Below are positions 8,579 to 17,367 of a stretch of DNA of 39,268 bases, in pieces. The first letter of the stretch is position 1. Each line of letters starts with the position of its first letter. Source of the stretch: Lachnospiraceae bacterium (GTDB taxonomy: Bacteria > Bacillota > Clostridia > Lachnospirales > Lachnospiraceae); contig JAAWAC010000032.1 of NCBI GenBank assembly GCA_022791975.1, positions 1 through 39,268 on the forward strand. The letters run 5' to 3'. The translations under genes were made by a program, and so were the position numbers. The notes below the pieces were generated by a model. The model had not been told where the DNA came from and did no database searches. It saw only the letters and a program-made list of their open reading frames with translations.

Positions 8579-9136
8579 ATGATTTCAGCAGGAGATTTTA
8601 GAAATGGTGTAACCCTGGAGATTGAGGGAAATATCTACCAGATTATGGAATTTCAGCATGTAAAGCCGGGAAAGGGCGCAGCCTTTGTGCGCACGAAGCT
8701 CAAGAATATTATCAACGGCGGTGTGGTGGAAAAAACCTTCCGTCCCACGGAAAAATTCCCGGCAGCCAGAATCGATCGTCAGGATATGCAGTATCTGTAT
8801 ACCGACGGGGATCTGTATCACTTTATGAATACGGAGACCTTTGATCAGATTGCCCTGAATGCCGACGATATCGGGGATGCCCTAAAGTTTGTAAAAGAGA
8901 ACGAGATGGTAAAGATCTGTTCTCACAACGGCAATGTATTCGCCGTGGAGCCGCCTCTGTTTGTGGAGCTGGATATCACGGATACGGAGCCAGGCTTTAA
9001 GGGAGACACAGCCACAGGAGCCACCAAGCCGGCGGTTGTGGAAACCGGTGCCACAGTTTATGTGCCTCTGTTTGTGGAGATCGGCGACAAGATTAAGATT
9101 GATACCCGTACAGGGGAATATCTTTCCAGAGTATAA
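8579..9136 (+). CDS. efp: Translation elongation factor P
   Basis: This 185-residue protein has the standard length and three-domain layout of EF-P, beginning [13 protein letters not shown] enters the ribosomal E site and relieves stalling at polyproline stretches. The tip loop PGKG carries Lys32, the residue modified in many bacteria; the modifying enzyme is not in this window. The C-terminal signature region [14 protein letters not shown] is present. The ATG at 8579 has AGGAGGA nine bases upstream; an in-frame GTG at 8537 would add 14 residues foreign to the family. The gene has its own candidate promoter and a strong terminator, so it is probably a single-gene transcript. Confidence 0.97.
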   Translation: MISAGDFRNGVTLEIEGNIYQIMEFQHVKPGKGAAFVRTKLKNIINGGVVEKTFRPTEKFPAARIDRQDMQYLYTDGDLYHFMNTETFDQIALNADDIGDALKFVKENEMVKICSHNGNVFAVEPPLFVELDITDTEPGFKGDTATGATKPAVVETGATVYVPLFVEIGDKIKIDTRTGEYLSRV

Positions 9137-9158
9137 GAGGATAGAGACAGGAACCGGA

Positions 9159-9200
9159 AGGGCTTCCGTATACTTTTTGGAGTATGCGGCGGCTCTTTTA
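9159..9200 (+). terminator. Terminator of efp
   Basis: A long stem, 9159-9174 with 9181-9196 (16 positions, one mismatch, a few G-T pairs) and a six-base loop, is followed by a short T tract. Confidence 0.75.
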
Positions 9201-9259
9201 TTACTATCCTAAAAAATATCAAAACTTTCTTAAATTTTCAAAAAATTTCCGTCAAAGCA

Positions 9260-9288
9260 TTGCAAAGCTATGCTCTTACAGGTATACT
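9260..9288 (+). promoter_or_regulatory. Promoter of DUF5688 gene
   Basis: TTGCAA at 9260-9265, a 17-base spacer and TATACT at 9283-9288 give a good vegetative promoter, about 100 bases before the gene. Confidence 0.7.
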
Positions 9289-9388
9289 GTAAATCAAAGT
9301 CTAAATTTCTTATATGCAGGTGTCCCTGCGGATTTTTCCAACAAACACATCCCAATACAGGGAGAAAAAACAAAGAAAGGATGAAGCT

Positions 9389-10279
9389 ATGGAATTTCGA
9401 GAATTTATACTGGCAATGACCCACGGGGTGCAAAAGGAGCTGCCCGGGGATGTGGAGGTGCGTCCACAGACTGTCTGTAAGAATAACGGGGTGATGCTCC
9501 AGGGCCTGCTTTTTCAGAAGGAGAGCCAGAAAAGCGCTCCTACGATTTATCTGGAAGCCTATTATCAGGCCTATTTGGAGGGCGCGGATCTCTGTGATCT
9601 GATAAGTCAGGTGGCAGGCTGCTACAAGAAGTATGTCTGGGAGGAGGCCCCCCAGGTGGAGCATTTTCTGCAATATGAGACAGTGAAAAAAACGGTTGTC
9701 TACAAGTTGGTCAATTACCGTCAGAATGAGAGGCTGCTAAGGGAGGTGCCTCACCTGCCCTATCTGGATCTGGCCCTGGTCTTTTACAGCCTGTTTGTCT
9801 ATAAACCCATGGGGCGGGCGTCTATTTTGATTCGAAACAGTCACCTGGATATGTGGGGAGTTACCCACAGAAGGCTCTATGGGGATGCCAGGGAGAATAC
9901 ACCCCGGCTTTTAAAGCCCCAGCTCTCTTCTCTTTGGGAAGCGCTTCATGGGGAGGCGCCGGGACCTGGGAAAGCAGAGTCTGGTGCTGGTCCTACACCC
10001 TTTTATGTGCTTACCAACAGGGAACATATAAACGGAGCAGCCAGCCTACTGTATCCGGATATGCTGGAGCGCTGTGCCGCCCTGTGCAGGGGAGAATTCT
10101 TTGTGCTTCCCAGCAGTGTTCATGAGGTACTTCTGCTTCCCTACAGCCGGAGAATAGAGATGGGGAAGTTAAAGGCCATGGTTCGGGAGATAAATCAAAA
10201 GCAGGTGTCTCCCCAGGAAACTTTGTCGGATCTGGTATATTTTTACAGTCTGGAGGGAAAAAGGTTGTTGGCTCTGTAG
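9389..10279 (+). CDS. DUF5688 family protein
   Basis: This 296-residue protein matches the DUF5688 pattern as I recall it: MEFREF start, a VCKNNGVMLQGL motif, then APTIYLEAYYQAYLEG and a CYKKY helix. The family is common in Lachnospiraceae and has no known function. ATG at 9389 follows AGAAAGGA by seven bases; longer in-frame starts have no ribosome site. No signal peptide or membrane segment is present. It has its own promoter, stands alone between efp and a tRNA gene, and has no obvious partner. Confidence 0.85.
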   Translation: MEFREFILAMTHGVQKELPGDVEVRPQTVCKNNGVMLQGLLFQKESQKSAPTIYLEAYYQAYLEGADLCDLISQVAGCYKKYVWEEAPQVEHFLQYETVKKTVVYKLVNYRQNERLLREVPHLPYLDLALVFYSLFVYKPMGRASILIRNSHLDMWGVTHRRLYGDARENTPRLLKPQLSSLWEALHGEAPGPGKAESGAGPTPFYVLTNREHINGAASLLYPDMLERCAALCRGEFFVLPSSVHEVLLLPYSRRIEMGKLKAMVREINQKQVSPQETLSDLVYFYSLEGKRLLAL

Positions 10280-10347
10280 TAAGGGGAGAGGTCTTTCCCA
10301 CATCTAAGAAATTTCAAACAAAAAATGTAAAAAAATCAAAAAAACTG

Positions 10348-10376
10348 TTGCAATTTTGAAAGCTTTCCTGTAGAAT
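10348..10376 (+). promoter_or_regulatory. Promoter of tRNA-Arg
   Basis: TTGCAA at 10348-10353, a 17-base spacer and TAGAAT at 10371-10376. Expected transcription start is near 10383, about 39 bases before the mature tRNA. Confidence 0.75.
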
Positions 10377-10421
10377 ATATTTTGCTTGCTTCTTCTATGT
10401 ATTTTAGGAGAAGGGGCATCC

Positions 10422-10494
10422 GTATCTGTAGCTCAGTGGATAGAGCACTGGCCTCCGACGCCAGGTGTCGCTGGTTCGAATCCAGTCAGATACA
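10422..10494 (+). tRNA. tRNA-Arg (anticodon CCG)
   Basis: A complete cloverleaf can be drawn: acceptor GTATCTG/CAGATAC, D arm GCTCAGTGGATAGAGC, anticodon stem CTGGC/GCCAG with loop CTCCGAC (anticodon CCG, reading CGG), a five-base variable loop, and T arm GCTGG-TTCGAAT-CCAGT. The CCA end is not encoded and must be added after transcription. Confidence 0.97.
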
Positions 10495-10501
10495 GCGAGA
10501 G

Positions 10502-10536
10502 GGGCGGTTTGTGTAAATAACCGCCCTTGTTTTTTG
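10502..10536 (+). terminator. Terminator of tRNA-Arg
   Basis: The perfect stem GGGCGGTT/AACCGCCC (10502-10509 and 10519-10526) is followed by TTGTTTTTT. Confidence 0.92.
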
Positions 10537-10600
10537 CAGGGAGAGCTTTTTCAGGTGGGGCAGTTCCAGACAATGCCAACACATAAATATGAAAAATAGC

Positions 10601-10629
10601 TTGCGTTTTTATTACATAAATGTTACAAT
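10601..10629 (+). promoter_or_regulatory. Promoter of SH3 protein gene
   Basis: TTGCGT at 10601-10606, a 17-base spacer and TACAAT at 10624-10629 lie 43 bases before the start codon. Confidence 0.65.
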
Positions 10630-10671
10630 TATTAAGAACTTATGAAAGGATGGAGTTTTTAGGAGGTTTCT

Positions 10672-11790
10672 ATGAGTAGTAACAGAGAAAGATCTGGTAA
10701 GGAATCCATGGGATCGTGGGTGGAGACATATAAGAGGCAGATTGCGGCGGGAGGAATCCTGTTGTGTCTAGTGGCTGTAATGGCTGTGACCCTTTTGGGT
10801 AAGGGGAAGGGCAGCGTTCAGGCGGAGGGTGGAGAGCCGGAAGCTGTTCCCGCGGCTGTAGCCAGTGATACAGGTGAGGGGACTGTGACGGAGGCCTCCA
10901 CAGGGGCGGATCTCATTGCCGATATTGAGATACCCAACAAGCTGGAGCAGGATATCCATCCGGAGATCAACGGGGTGATGCAGACCTACTACGATTGCAT
11001 GGCGGCCGGTGATGTGGAGGGAATCCGTGCCGTGGTGGATGTGCTCACGGAGGAGGAACAGAATTATGTGGAGTCCCTGAAAACCTTGATTGAAGGTTAT
11101 CAGAATCTTCGTTGCTACACCAAGAGAGGCATGGAAGAGGGCACTTATCTGGTGTTTGTGCGCTATGATTTGAAGTTTGTAGCTGCGGACACCATGGCTC
11201 CCGGTATTGAAGCCTACTATGTAAAGAGCAACGAGAGTGGCAATTACTATATTTTCTTGGATACGCCGGATCAAGAGCTTTTGGATTTCGTAAACCAGAT
11301 GGTCCAGGATGAGGATGTACAGGCATTGTATCAGGAAGTGGAGACAGAGTTTGCCAGTGCCAAGGAAGCTGATGAGAAGTTGGCTGAGTATGGAATGAAG
11401 CTTGAGGAGCTGAAGAGCGGAGGAGAGGAGCAGCCCGTAGAAGGGGAGGAGCCCCAGGAAGGTGAGGAACAACCTGTGGAGGGTGAGCAGCCCACAGAAG
11501 GAGACGAGCCTGCGGAGGGTGAACAGCCGCCAGAGGAAGAGCAGCCTCAGGAGGAGGAACAGCCCCAGGAAGAGCCTTCCGCGCCTTCGGGAGATGGCAC
11601 AGATGTAAACCGGGAGACTCGCTTTACGGATAGCACCAATATTCGCTCAGAGAGAAGCACGGAAAGTCAGCGTTTGGCCCTTGCTTACCAGGGAGAGTCT
11701 GTGACTCAGGTGACCGAGTATTCGGATGGCTGGAGCAAGATTGTTTACAACGGCCAGGAAGGATACTGTAAGACAGAGTATCTGGAGTAG
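10672..11790 (+). CDS. Membrane-anchored protein with NTF2-like and SH3 domains
   Basis: This is a 372-residue protein. A cytoplasmic N-terminus of about 23 residues is followed by one membrane helix (about 24-43), so most of it is outside the cell. Residues around 95-210 resemble an NTF2-like fold. A long low-complexity linker follows, made of repeated Glu/Pro/Gly/Gln units. The last 55 residues are an SH3b-type domain, with TNIRSERS, a GESVTQV turn and a WSKI..GQEGYC ending, a type that commonly binds cell wall peptide. A role in wall sensing or remodelling is likely (inference). The start ATG follows AGGAGG by five bases. It has its own promoter. Confidence 0.8.
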   Translation: MSSNRERSGKESMGSWVETYKRQIAAGGILLCLVAVMAVTLLGKGKGSVQAEGGEPEAVPAAVASDTGEGTVTEASTGADLIADIEIPNKLEQDIHPEINGVMQTYYDCMAAGDVEGIRAVVDVLTEEEQNYVESLKTLIEGYQNLRCYTKRGMEEGTYLVFVRYDLKFVAADTMAPGIEAYYVKSNESGNYYIFLDTPDQELLDFVNQMVQDEDVQALYQEVETEFASAKEADEKLAEYGMKLEELKSGGEEQPVEGEEPQEGEEQPVEGEQPTEGDEPAEGEQPPEEEQPQEEEQPQEEPSAPSGDGTDVNRETRFTDSTNIRSERSTESQRLALAYQGESVTQVTEYSDGWSKIVYNGQEGYCKTEYLE

Positions 11791-11857
11791 AGGAAAAAAT
11801 GGTTTGTCCTGGAAACAGAGGACAAGCACGAGAAATTTATGTATAAAATTTTAAAAT

Positions 11858-11897
11858 CTCCATACCCTATGGATAGTATCAATCATAGGGCATGGAG
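11858..11897 (+). promoter_or_regulatory. Hairpin covering the ribosome site of the next gene
   Basis: Arm 11858-11871 pairs with 11884-11897 (13 pairs, one A-C mismatch, 12-base loop). The right arm contains most of the Shine-Dalgarno TGGAGGT used by the gene at 11904. Five Ts follow, so it could also act as a weak terminator. Confidence 0.7.
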
Positions 11898-11903
11898 GTT
11901 TTT

Positions 11904-12350
11904 ATGTTAACAGGTGAAGATTTTGCAGTTCTCAATGAGGCATACCGGGGGGCTCGAGCCGGTCAGGAGAGCATCAATACGGTAATCAGTAAAATATATG
12001 ATGAGGATTTGGCGCTGGATTTAAACCGGCAGGCAGTGCGCTTTATGGCTTTTGAAAACCGCATTGCGGACAAGCTTAGGGAGGAGAACCAGCGGCCTTC
12101 AGGGGTCAGCCGTATGGAGAGGGCAAAAAACTGGACGGCCATCCAGGCCAATACCCTGACCAACACCAGCACAGAGCATATGGCAGATATGATGATCCAG
12201 GGCAATGCCAAGGCCATCACCGAGCTTATGCGCACCGTTAAAAAAAATCAGGGAGCTAAGCGGGAATACTGCGAGCTGGCCGAGGAGCTTATGGATTTTG
12301 AGGAGAAAAATATCTCTAAATTAAAGAGTTATCTCCGGGAACGGCCATAA
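11904..12350 (+). CDS. Small helical protein, ferritin-like or spore-type fold possible
   Basis: This 148-residue protein is almost entirely helical, with four predicted long helices, no Cys and no membrane segment. The helix pattern recalls four-helix-bundle proteins such as DUF2383 or ferritin-like spore proteins, but I see no clear metal-binding motif, so the family is not assigned. ATG at 11904 is chosen because TGGAGGT at 11893-11899 is upstream; the ATG at 11892 overlaps the ribosome site. The site lies inside a hairpin, which suggests translational control. Confidence 0.7.
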   Translation: MLTGEDFAVLNEAYRGARAGQESINTVISKIYDEDLALDLNRQAVRFMAFENRIADKLREENQRPSGVSRMERAKNWTAIQANTLTNTSTEHMADMMIQGNAKAITELMRTVKKNQGAKREYCELAEELMDFEEKNISKLKSYLRERP

Positions 12351-12386
12351 TTTTTGAATAAAAATGGAAAAATTCCAAAAAAATGC

Positions 12387-12416
12387 TTGCAATTTAAACC
12401 AAGTTGTGGCTATAAT
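12387..12416 (+). promoter_or_regulatory. Promoter of gdhA
   Basis: TTGCAA at 12387-12392, an 18-base spacer and a consensus TATAAT at 12411-12416. Expected start is around 12423, just before the leader hairpin. Confidence 0.8.
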
Positions 12417-12430
12417 AGTCATGGACAAAG

Positions 12431-12488
12431 GCGTCAAAAATAGGCGCATGGGAAACCATGCGCGTTCTATTTTTTGTACGCTTTTTTT
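12431..12488 (+). terminator. Leader hairpin-terminator between gdhA promoter and gene
   Basis: The core stem GCGCATGG/CCATGCGC (12444-12451 and 12456-12463) has a GAAA tetraloop. It extends through AAAAATAG/CTATTTTT and GCGT/ACGC out to 12431 and 12481. Seven Ts follow at 12482-12488. It lies after the promoter and before the ribosome site at 12511, so most transcripts should stop here unless it is relieved. Confidence 0.8.
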
Positions 12489-12505
12489 GTGAAATAAAAA
12501 GATAG

Positions 12506-13858
<1,353 letters not shown>

Positions 13859-13880
13859 TAAAACTTATAGTTTCAGAATA

Positions 13881-13930
13881 AAAAAGGCGCCACAGTCAGC
13901 TTTTAGAAGCTAGGCTGTGACGTCTTTTTC
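13881..13930. terminator. Terminator shared by gdhA and the convergent oxidoreductase
   Basis: An imperfect stem around CACAGTCAGCTT/AAGCTAGGCTGTG is bounded by an A run on the left and a T run on the right, so it can serve both converging genes. Confidence 0.75.
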
Positions 13931-13985
13931 ATGGGGCTAGATTTCTTACAGGGATAGGCGTATGATACCGGATAGCAGGCACAGA

Positions 13986-15932
13986 TCAGATGTCAAGAGC
14001 TCTGTAATAGCCCAGGTTGACAGCCTCCAGAACCCGGCCGGGTTTTATGCAGTCACCGATTTGGAATACTCGGGGAGCCGTATTATAGAAGGCATCTGTC
14101 AGCTGGCGGTCAGGTCGCATGCCAGCAGCTAGGAGAATGGTATCTGCCTCCAGGAGCTGTTCCCCTTGCGGGGTATGGCAGATAAGCCCCTGGTCTGTGA
14201 CTTCCTTGGCTGTTGTTCCAACCAGAATCTTGATATGGCTTTGGCGTATGTACATATTCATGGCGTTTCTATGCATAAAATAGGAATCCGCTGCCCAATT
14301 TTCCTTCATTTCCACAATGGTTACCTCTTTTCCCAGGCTGTCCAGATAGATGGCGGATTCACAGCCCACCAGACCGCCTCCCAGGATTACGACCCGCTGG
14401 CCTACAGCCGGTGAGGGCTGATGCAGCGCCTTAAGATCCACCACCTTGGGATTGTCGATGCCTGGAATGGGCGGAACAATCTGCTGAGCGCCAATGGCAA
14501 CCATCACCACATCCGCTTGCTCCTGAGCCGCCTGCTCTGGTGTGATCTCTGTGTTTAGAACCACTTTGACACCGGCTTTTTTCAGGCGTCCCTCCAATAC
14601 CTGGACAAAAGCAAACATATCCTGTTTAAAGGGAATGTGCTCCTCAGAGAGAAGCTGTCCGCCTAAGCGGTTGTTTTTTTCATACAAGGTGACGGTATGC
14701 CCTCGCTGGGCGGCTGTGATGGCTGCCTCCATGCCTCCCGGTCCTCCGCCGATAACCAGGACTTTTTTAGGGGTTGTGTCCGGAAAGCCGGATTGATTTG
14801 CCAGTTCATTGCCCACAACCGGGTTAAAGGCACAGCAGAAGGTGCGATTGGTGAGATAATTGTAAAAGCAGGTAAAACAGCGGCAGCAGCGGGTAATGTC
14901 CGCCTTGTGGCCGGAGAAAGCTTTTTCCGGGAAGAAGGGATCACAGATGGATTGGCGGGCCAGCTCCACAATGTCGGCCTGGCCAGAGGCTAGGATCTCC
15001 TCCATCATATCTGGGTCATTGAGGCCGCCCAGGGTGGCTACGGGGGTTTTCACATGCTTTTTGATCTCCGCTGCCAAATGCACATTGCAACCATGCTCCA
15101 CAAACATGGAGGGGTGGGTAATGGTAAAGGCATCCGGGTCCTCATGAACACCGGCGGAAACATGGATAATGTCCACCTTTCCGTCCAGAATCTTAGCCAT
15201 GGCAATGCCCTCCTCGATGGTATAGCCTCCTTCCACCAGCTCGGCTCCGCTCATGCGGTATTCAATGGGAAAGTTGGGACCGCAGGCCTCCCGGATTTTC
15301 TCAATAACCAGTAGAGGAAAGCGCATGCGATTTTCCAGGCTTTGTCCCCATTTGTCCGTTCTGTGGTTCATGCTGGGGGACATAAATTGTCCCAGCAGCC
15401 AGCCATGACCTCCGTGAACCAGAACCATATCAAAACCGGCTTTTTGGGCCAGAGCTGCGGCAGAGGCAAAGCAGTCAGCCACCCGATAGATATCTTCGTC
15501 GGTCATGCTGGTAACGGGAAGGCCTTCGGGATTTATCTCGTCATTGGGACCCAGTACCAGAGGCTTCTCCTGATCTCCGTGGCTGCGAGCACCGGCATAT
15601 TTCCCTCCGTGAGCCAATTCCATCACTGCATTACAGTTGTGGCGGTGCATGGCATTGGCGGCCTCTTTGAGAGAGGGCAGGGACATGACATCGTAAAGCT
15701 TTACCTCCTTAGTATGGGTGCGTCCCACCGCGTCTACAATGCCCAGGCCAATGCAGACACTAGCCATGCCGCCCCGTGCCCGGTTTTCATGGAAGGCAAT
15801 CTCTTCCTTTCGCATATGGCAATCCGGGTCCAGCTCTGGGTTGGACATAGGCGCACCAAAAATGCGATTTTTAAAGGTGACGCCTTTGATAGTAATGGGA
15901 CTTGCCAGACAGGGATAGTAGGGATTTTTCAT
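13986..15932 (-). CDS. NADH:flavin oxidoreductase (enoate reductase / BaiCD-FadH type)
   Basis: This 648-residue protein combines an N-terminal FMN-binding TIM barrel of the old yellow enzyme family (about 1-345), a Cys-rich Fe-S cluster motif (CCRCFTC, with a further Cys about ten residues later), and FAD/NAD domains with GGGPGG near 395 and GGGLVG near 510. Relatives such as 2,4-dienoyl-CoA reductase, 2-enoate reductase and bile-acid BaiCD reduce carbon-carbon double bonds. The barrel loop reads HGGHGWLL; the Tyr proton donor of E. coli FadH (Y166) appears replaced by Trp, which needs an alignment. The start has AAGGAGGAG upstream on the minus strand. It is divergent from the alcohol dehydrogenase at 16222 and may belong to the same pathway. 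Confidence 0.88.
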   Translation of the reverse strand: MKNPYYPCLASPITIKGVTFKNRIFGAPMSNPELDPDCHMRKEEIAFHENRARGGMASVCIGLGIVDAVGRTHTKEVKLYDVMSLPSLKEAANAMHRHNCNAVMELAHGGKYAGARSHGDQEKPLVLGPNDEINPEGLPVTSMTDEDIYRVADCFASAAALAQKAGFDMVLVHGGHGWLLGQFMSPSMNHRTDKWGQSLENRMRFPLLVIEKIREACGPNFPIEYRMSGAELVEGGYTIEEGIAMAKILDGKVDIIHVSAGVHEDPDAFTITHPSMFVEHGCNVHLAAEIKKHVKTPVATLGGLNDPDMMEEILASGQADIVELARQSICDPFFPEKAFSGHKADITRCCRCFTCFYNYLTNRTFCCAFNPVVGNELANQSGFPDTTPKKVLVIGGGPGGMEAAITAAQRGHTVTLYEKNNRLGGQLLSEEHIPFKQDMFAFVQVLEGRLKKAGVKVVLNTEITPEQAAQEQADVVMVAIGAQQIVPPIPGIDNPKVVDLKALHQPSPAVGQRVVILGGGLVGCESAIYLDSLGKEVTIVEMKENWAADSYFMHRNAMNMYIRQSHIKILVGTTAKEVTDQGLICHTPQGEQLLEADTILLAAGMRPDRQLTDAFYNTAPRVFQIGDCIKPGRVLEAVNLGYYRALDI

Positions 15933-15960
15933 TTTTTCTCCTCCTTCTTGTATACATTTT

Positions 15961-15990
15961 CCGGCTAATGAGCCGGCTTCTTTTTTATTC
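15961..15990 (+). terminator. Orphan plus-strand terminator beside the OYE start
   Basis: CCGGCT/AGCCGG (15961-15966 and 15971-15976) with loop AATG is followed by CTTCTTTTTTATT. It reads rightward, but no annotated rightward gene ends here. It would stop transcription antisense to the oxidoreductase. Confidence 0.65.
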
Positions 15991-16046
15991 CAGTATTATG
16001 GATACTATACTTATCATAAAACAAAAAGCAGAGGAATGCCAGGGCG

Positions 16047-16081
16047 AAAAAGGACTGAAATTTGTGAATGTTGTCCTTTTT
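16047..16081. promoter_or_regulatory. Dyad operator candidate upstream of alcohol dehydrogenase
   Basis: The perfect 9-base inverted repeat AAAAAGGAC (16047-16055) and GTCCTTTTT (16073-16081) has a 17-base spacer and ends just before the -35 box. A weaker version sits at the same place before the transporter promoter. Confidence 0.6.
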
Positions 16082-16086
16082 GAAAA

Positions 16087-16115
16087 TTGAAATCTGCAAT
16101 TTTATAGAATATACT
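16087..16115 (+). promoter_or_regulatory. Promoter of alcohol dehydrogenase/URO-D unit
   Basis: TTGAAA at 16087-16092, a 17-base spacer and TATACT at 16110-16115. The whole region from 16072 is closely similar to 19639-19690. The leader then holds a CTGGCA/TGCCAG hairpin (16147-16152 and 16191-16196) just before the ribosome site. Confidence 0.7.
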
Positions 16116-16221
16116 AACTATAAAAAGCGATAAAGATTATAAAAAACTGGCATTTTCACAAATGTTTCACCATAATACGGAGTTAAAAATTGCCAGAGTA
16201 AAAGGAGGAGATTAGATTTCC

Positions 16222-17316
16222 ATGAAAATTCAAGCTGCGGTAGTACATGAAGCGGGCCAGCCCTTTCAGATTGAGGAGGTGGAGCTTTCAGGTCCCAGGG
16301 AGGGAGAGCTTTTGGTCAAAATTGTTGCCAGTGGCGTATGCCACACAGATGAGGTGGCCCAAAAGCAAATGATCCCGGTTCCCTTGCCTGCTGTATTTGG
16401 CCATGAGGGCTGTGGAATCGTGGAAGAAGTGGGACAAGGGGTCAAAGAGTTTAAGAAGGGAGACCGGGTGGGCTTTTCCTTTGGATTTTGCAATCACTGT
16501 GAAAACTGTCTGTCAGCCCATCAGCATGCCTGCATGAACTTTAATGAAATTAATTTCGGCGGCGTCATGGCGGACGGAACCAAGCGACTTTCCCAGAATG
16601 GGGTGGAGCTTTCCGCCTTCTTCGGACAGTCCTCCTTTGCCACCTATGCAGTGGTCCATGAAAACAGTGCCATTAAGGTGGAGGATGAGGAGATTGATCT
16701 GGCGCTGGTGGGGCCCCTGGGATGCGGAATTCAGACAGGAGCCGGGGCGGTTCTAAACCGGCTGCGGCCGGCCTTTGGCAGCAGCATAGCGGTCTTTGGC
16801 TGTGGCACTGTGGGCATGAGTGCCATCATGGCAGCTAAAATTGCCGGCTGTGACAAGATTGTGGCTGTGGGCGGCAATGCCAAAAGCTTGAAGCTTGCTC
16901 TGGAGCTGGGGGCCACCCATACGGTAAACCGTCGGGAATGTGAGGACCTTGTGGGAGCTGTGCGGGAAATCACAGGGGGAGGCGCCCATTACAGCATTGA
17001 TACCACGGGGGTGGGAGACTTTGTGAAAAAGGCTCTGGCCAGCGTGCGGTTTATGGGCACCTGTGTGGTGTTGGGGGCCACAGGAGATTTAACGATAAAT
17101 GTGCAGGAGGAGCTTATGGGGGATGCCAAATCCCTGATTGGAGTGGTGGAGGGAGATTCCATTCCCAAGCTGTTTATCCCCAAGCTGTTGGAATACTATA
17201 AAAAGGGTCAATTCCCCTTTGACAGGTTGATTCAATTTTATGATTTTCAGGATATTAACCAAGCCTTTGCGGATTCCCACAGCGGAAAGGTTATTAAGGC
17301 CGTGCTGCGGATGTAA
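16222..17316 (+). CDS. Zinc-dependent aryl-alcohol-type dehydrogenase
   Basis: This is a 364-residue medium-chain dehydrogenase. GVCHTD supplies the catalytic Cys, FGHEGCG the active-site Glu region, and C-x2-C-x2-C-x7-C (FCNHCENCLSAHQHAC) the structural zinc. GPLGCGIQTGAG is typical of the benzyl/aryl-alcohol (XylB-like) and class III branch. The Rossmann loop GCGTVG is intact, but the position that normally holds an Asp binding NAD ribose is Gly217 (VAVGGN), which points to NADP use or altered binding (inference). It likely oxidises a primary alcohol or reduces an aldehyde. GGAGGAG precedes the start. It is first in a two-gene unit with the URO-D protein. Confidence 0.88.
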   Translation: MKIQAAVVHEAGQPFQIEEVELSGPREGELLVKIVASGVCHTDEVAQKQMIPVPLPAVFGHEGCGIVEEVGQGVKEFKKGDRVGFSFGFCNHCENCLSAHQHACMNFNEINFGGVMADGTKRLSQNGVELSAFFGQSSFATYAVVHENSAIKVEDEEIDLALVGPLGCGIQTGAGAVLNRLRPAFGSSIAVFGCGTVGMSAIMAAKIAGCDKIVAVGGNAKSLKLALELGATHTVNRRECEDLVGAVREITGGGAHYSIDTTGVGDFVKKALASVRFMGTCVVLGATGDLTINVQEELMGDAKSLIGVVEGDSIPKLFIPKLLEYYKKGQFPFDRLIQFYDFQDINQAFADSHSGKVIKAVLRM

Positions 17317-17367
17317 TACGAGTCTATGGCACAATAAGAACAACAGGAGAAAAATGGAGGATTTATT

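Noticed and set aside
11804..11825. TTGTCCT/AGGACAA inverted repeat resembling the catabolic operator
   Set aside because: It lies just after the SH3 gene stop, has an 8-base loop and no adjacent promoter; it is more likely an mRNA 3' hairpin and the likeness is by chance.
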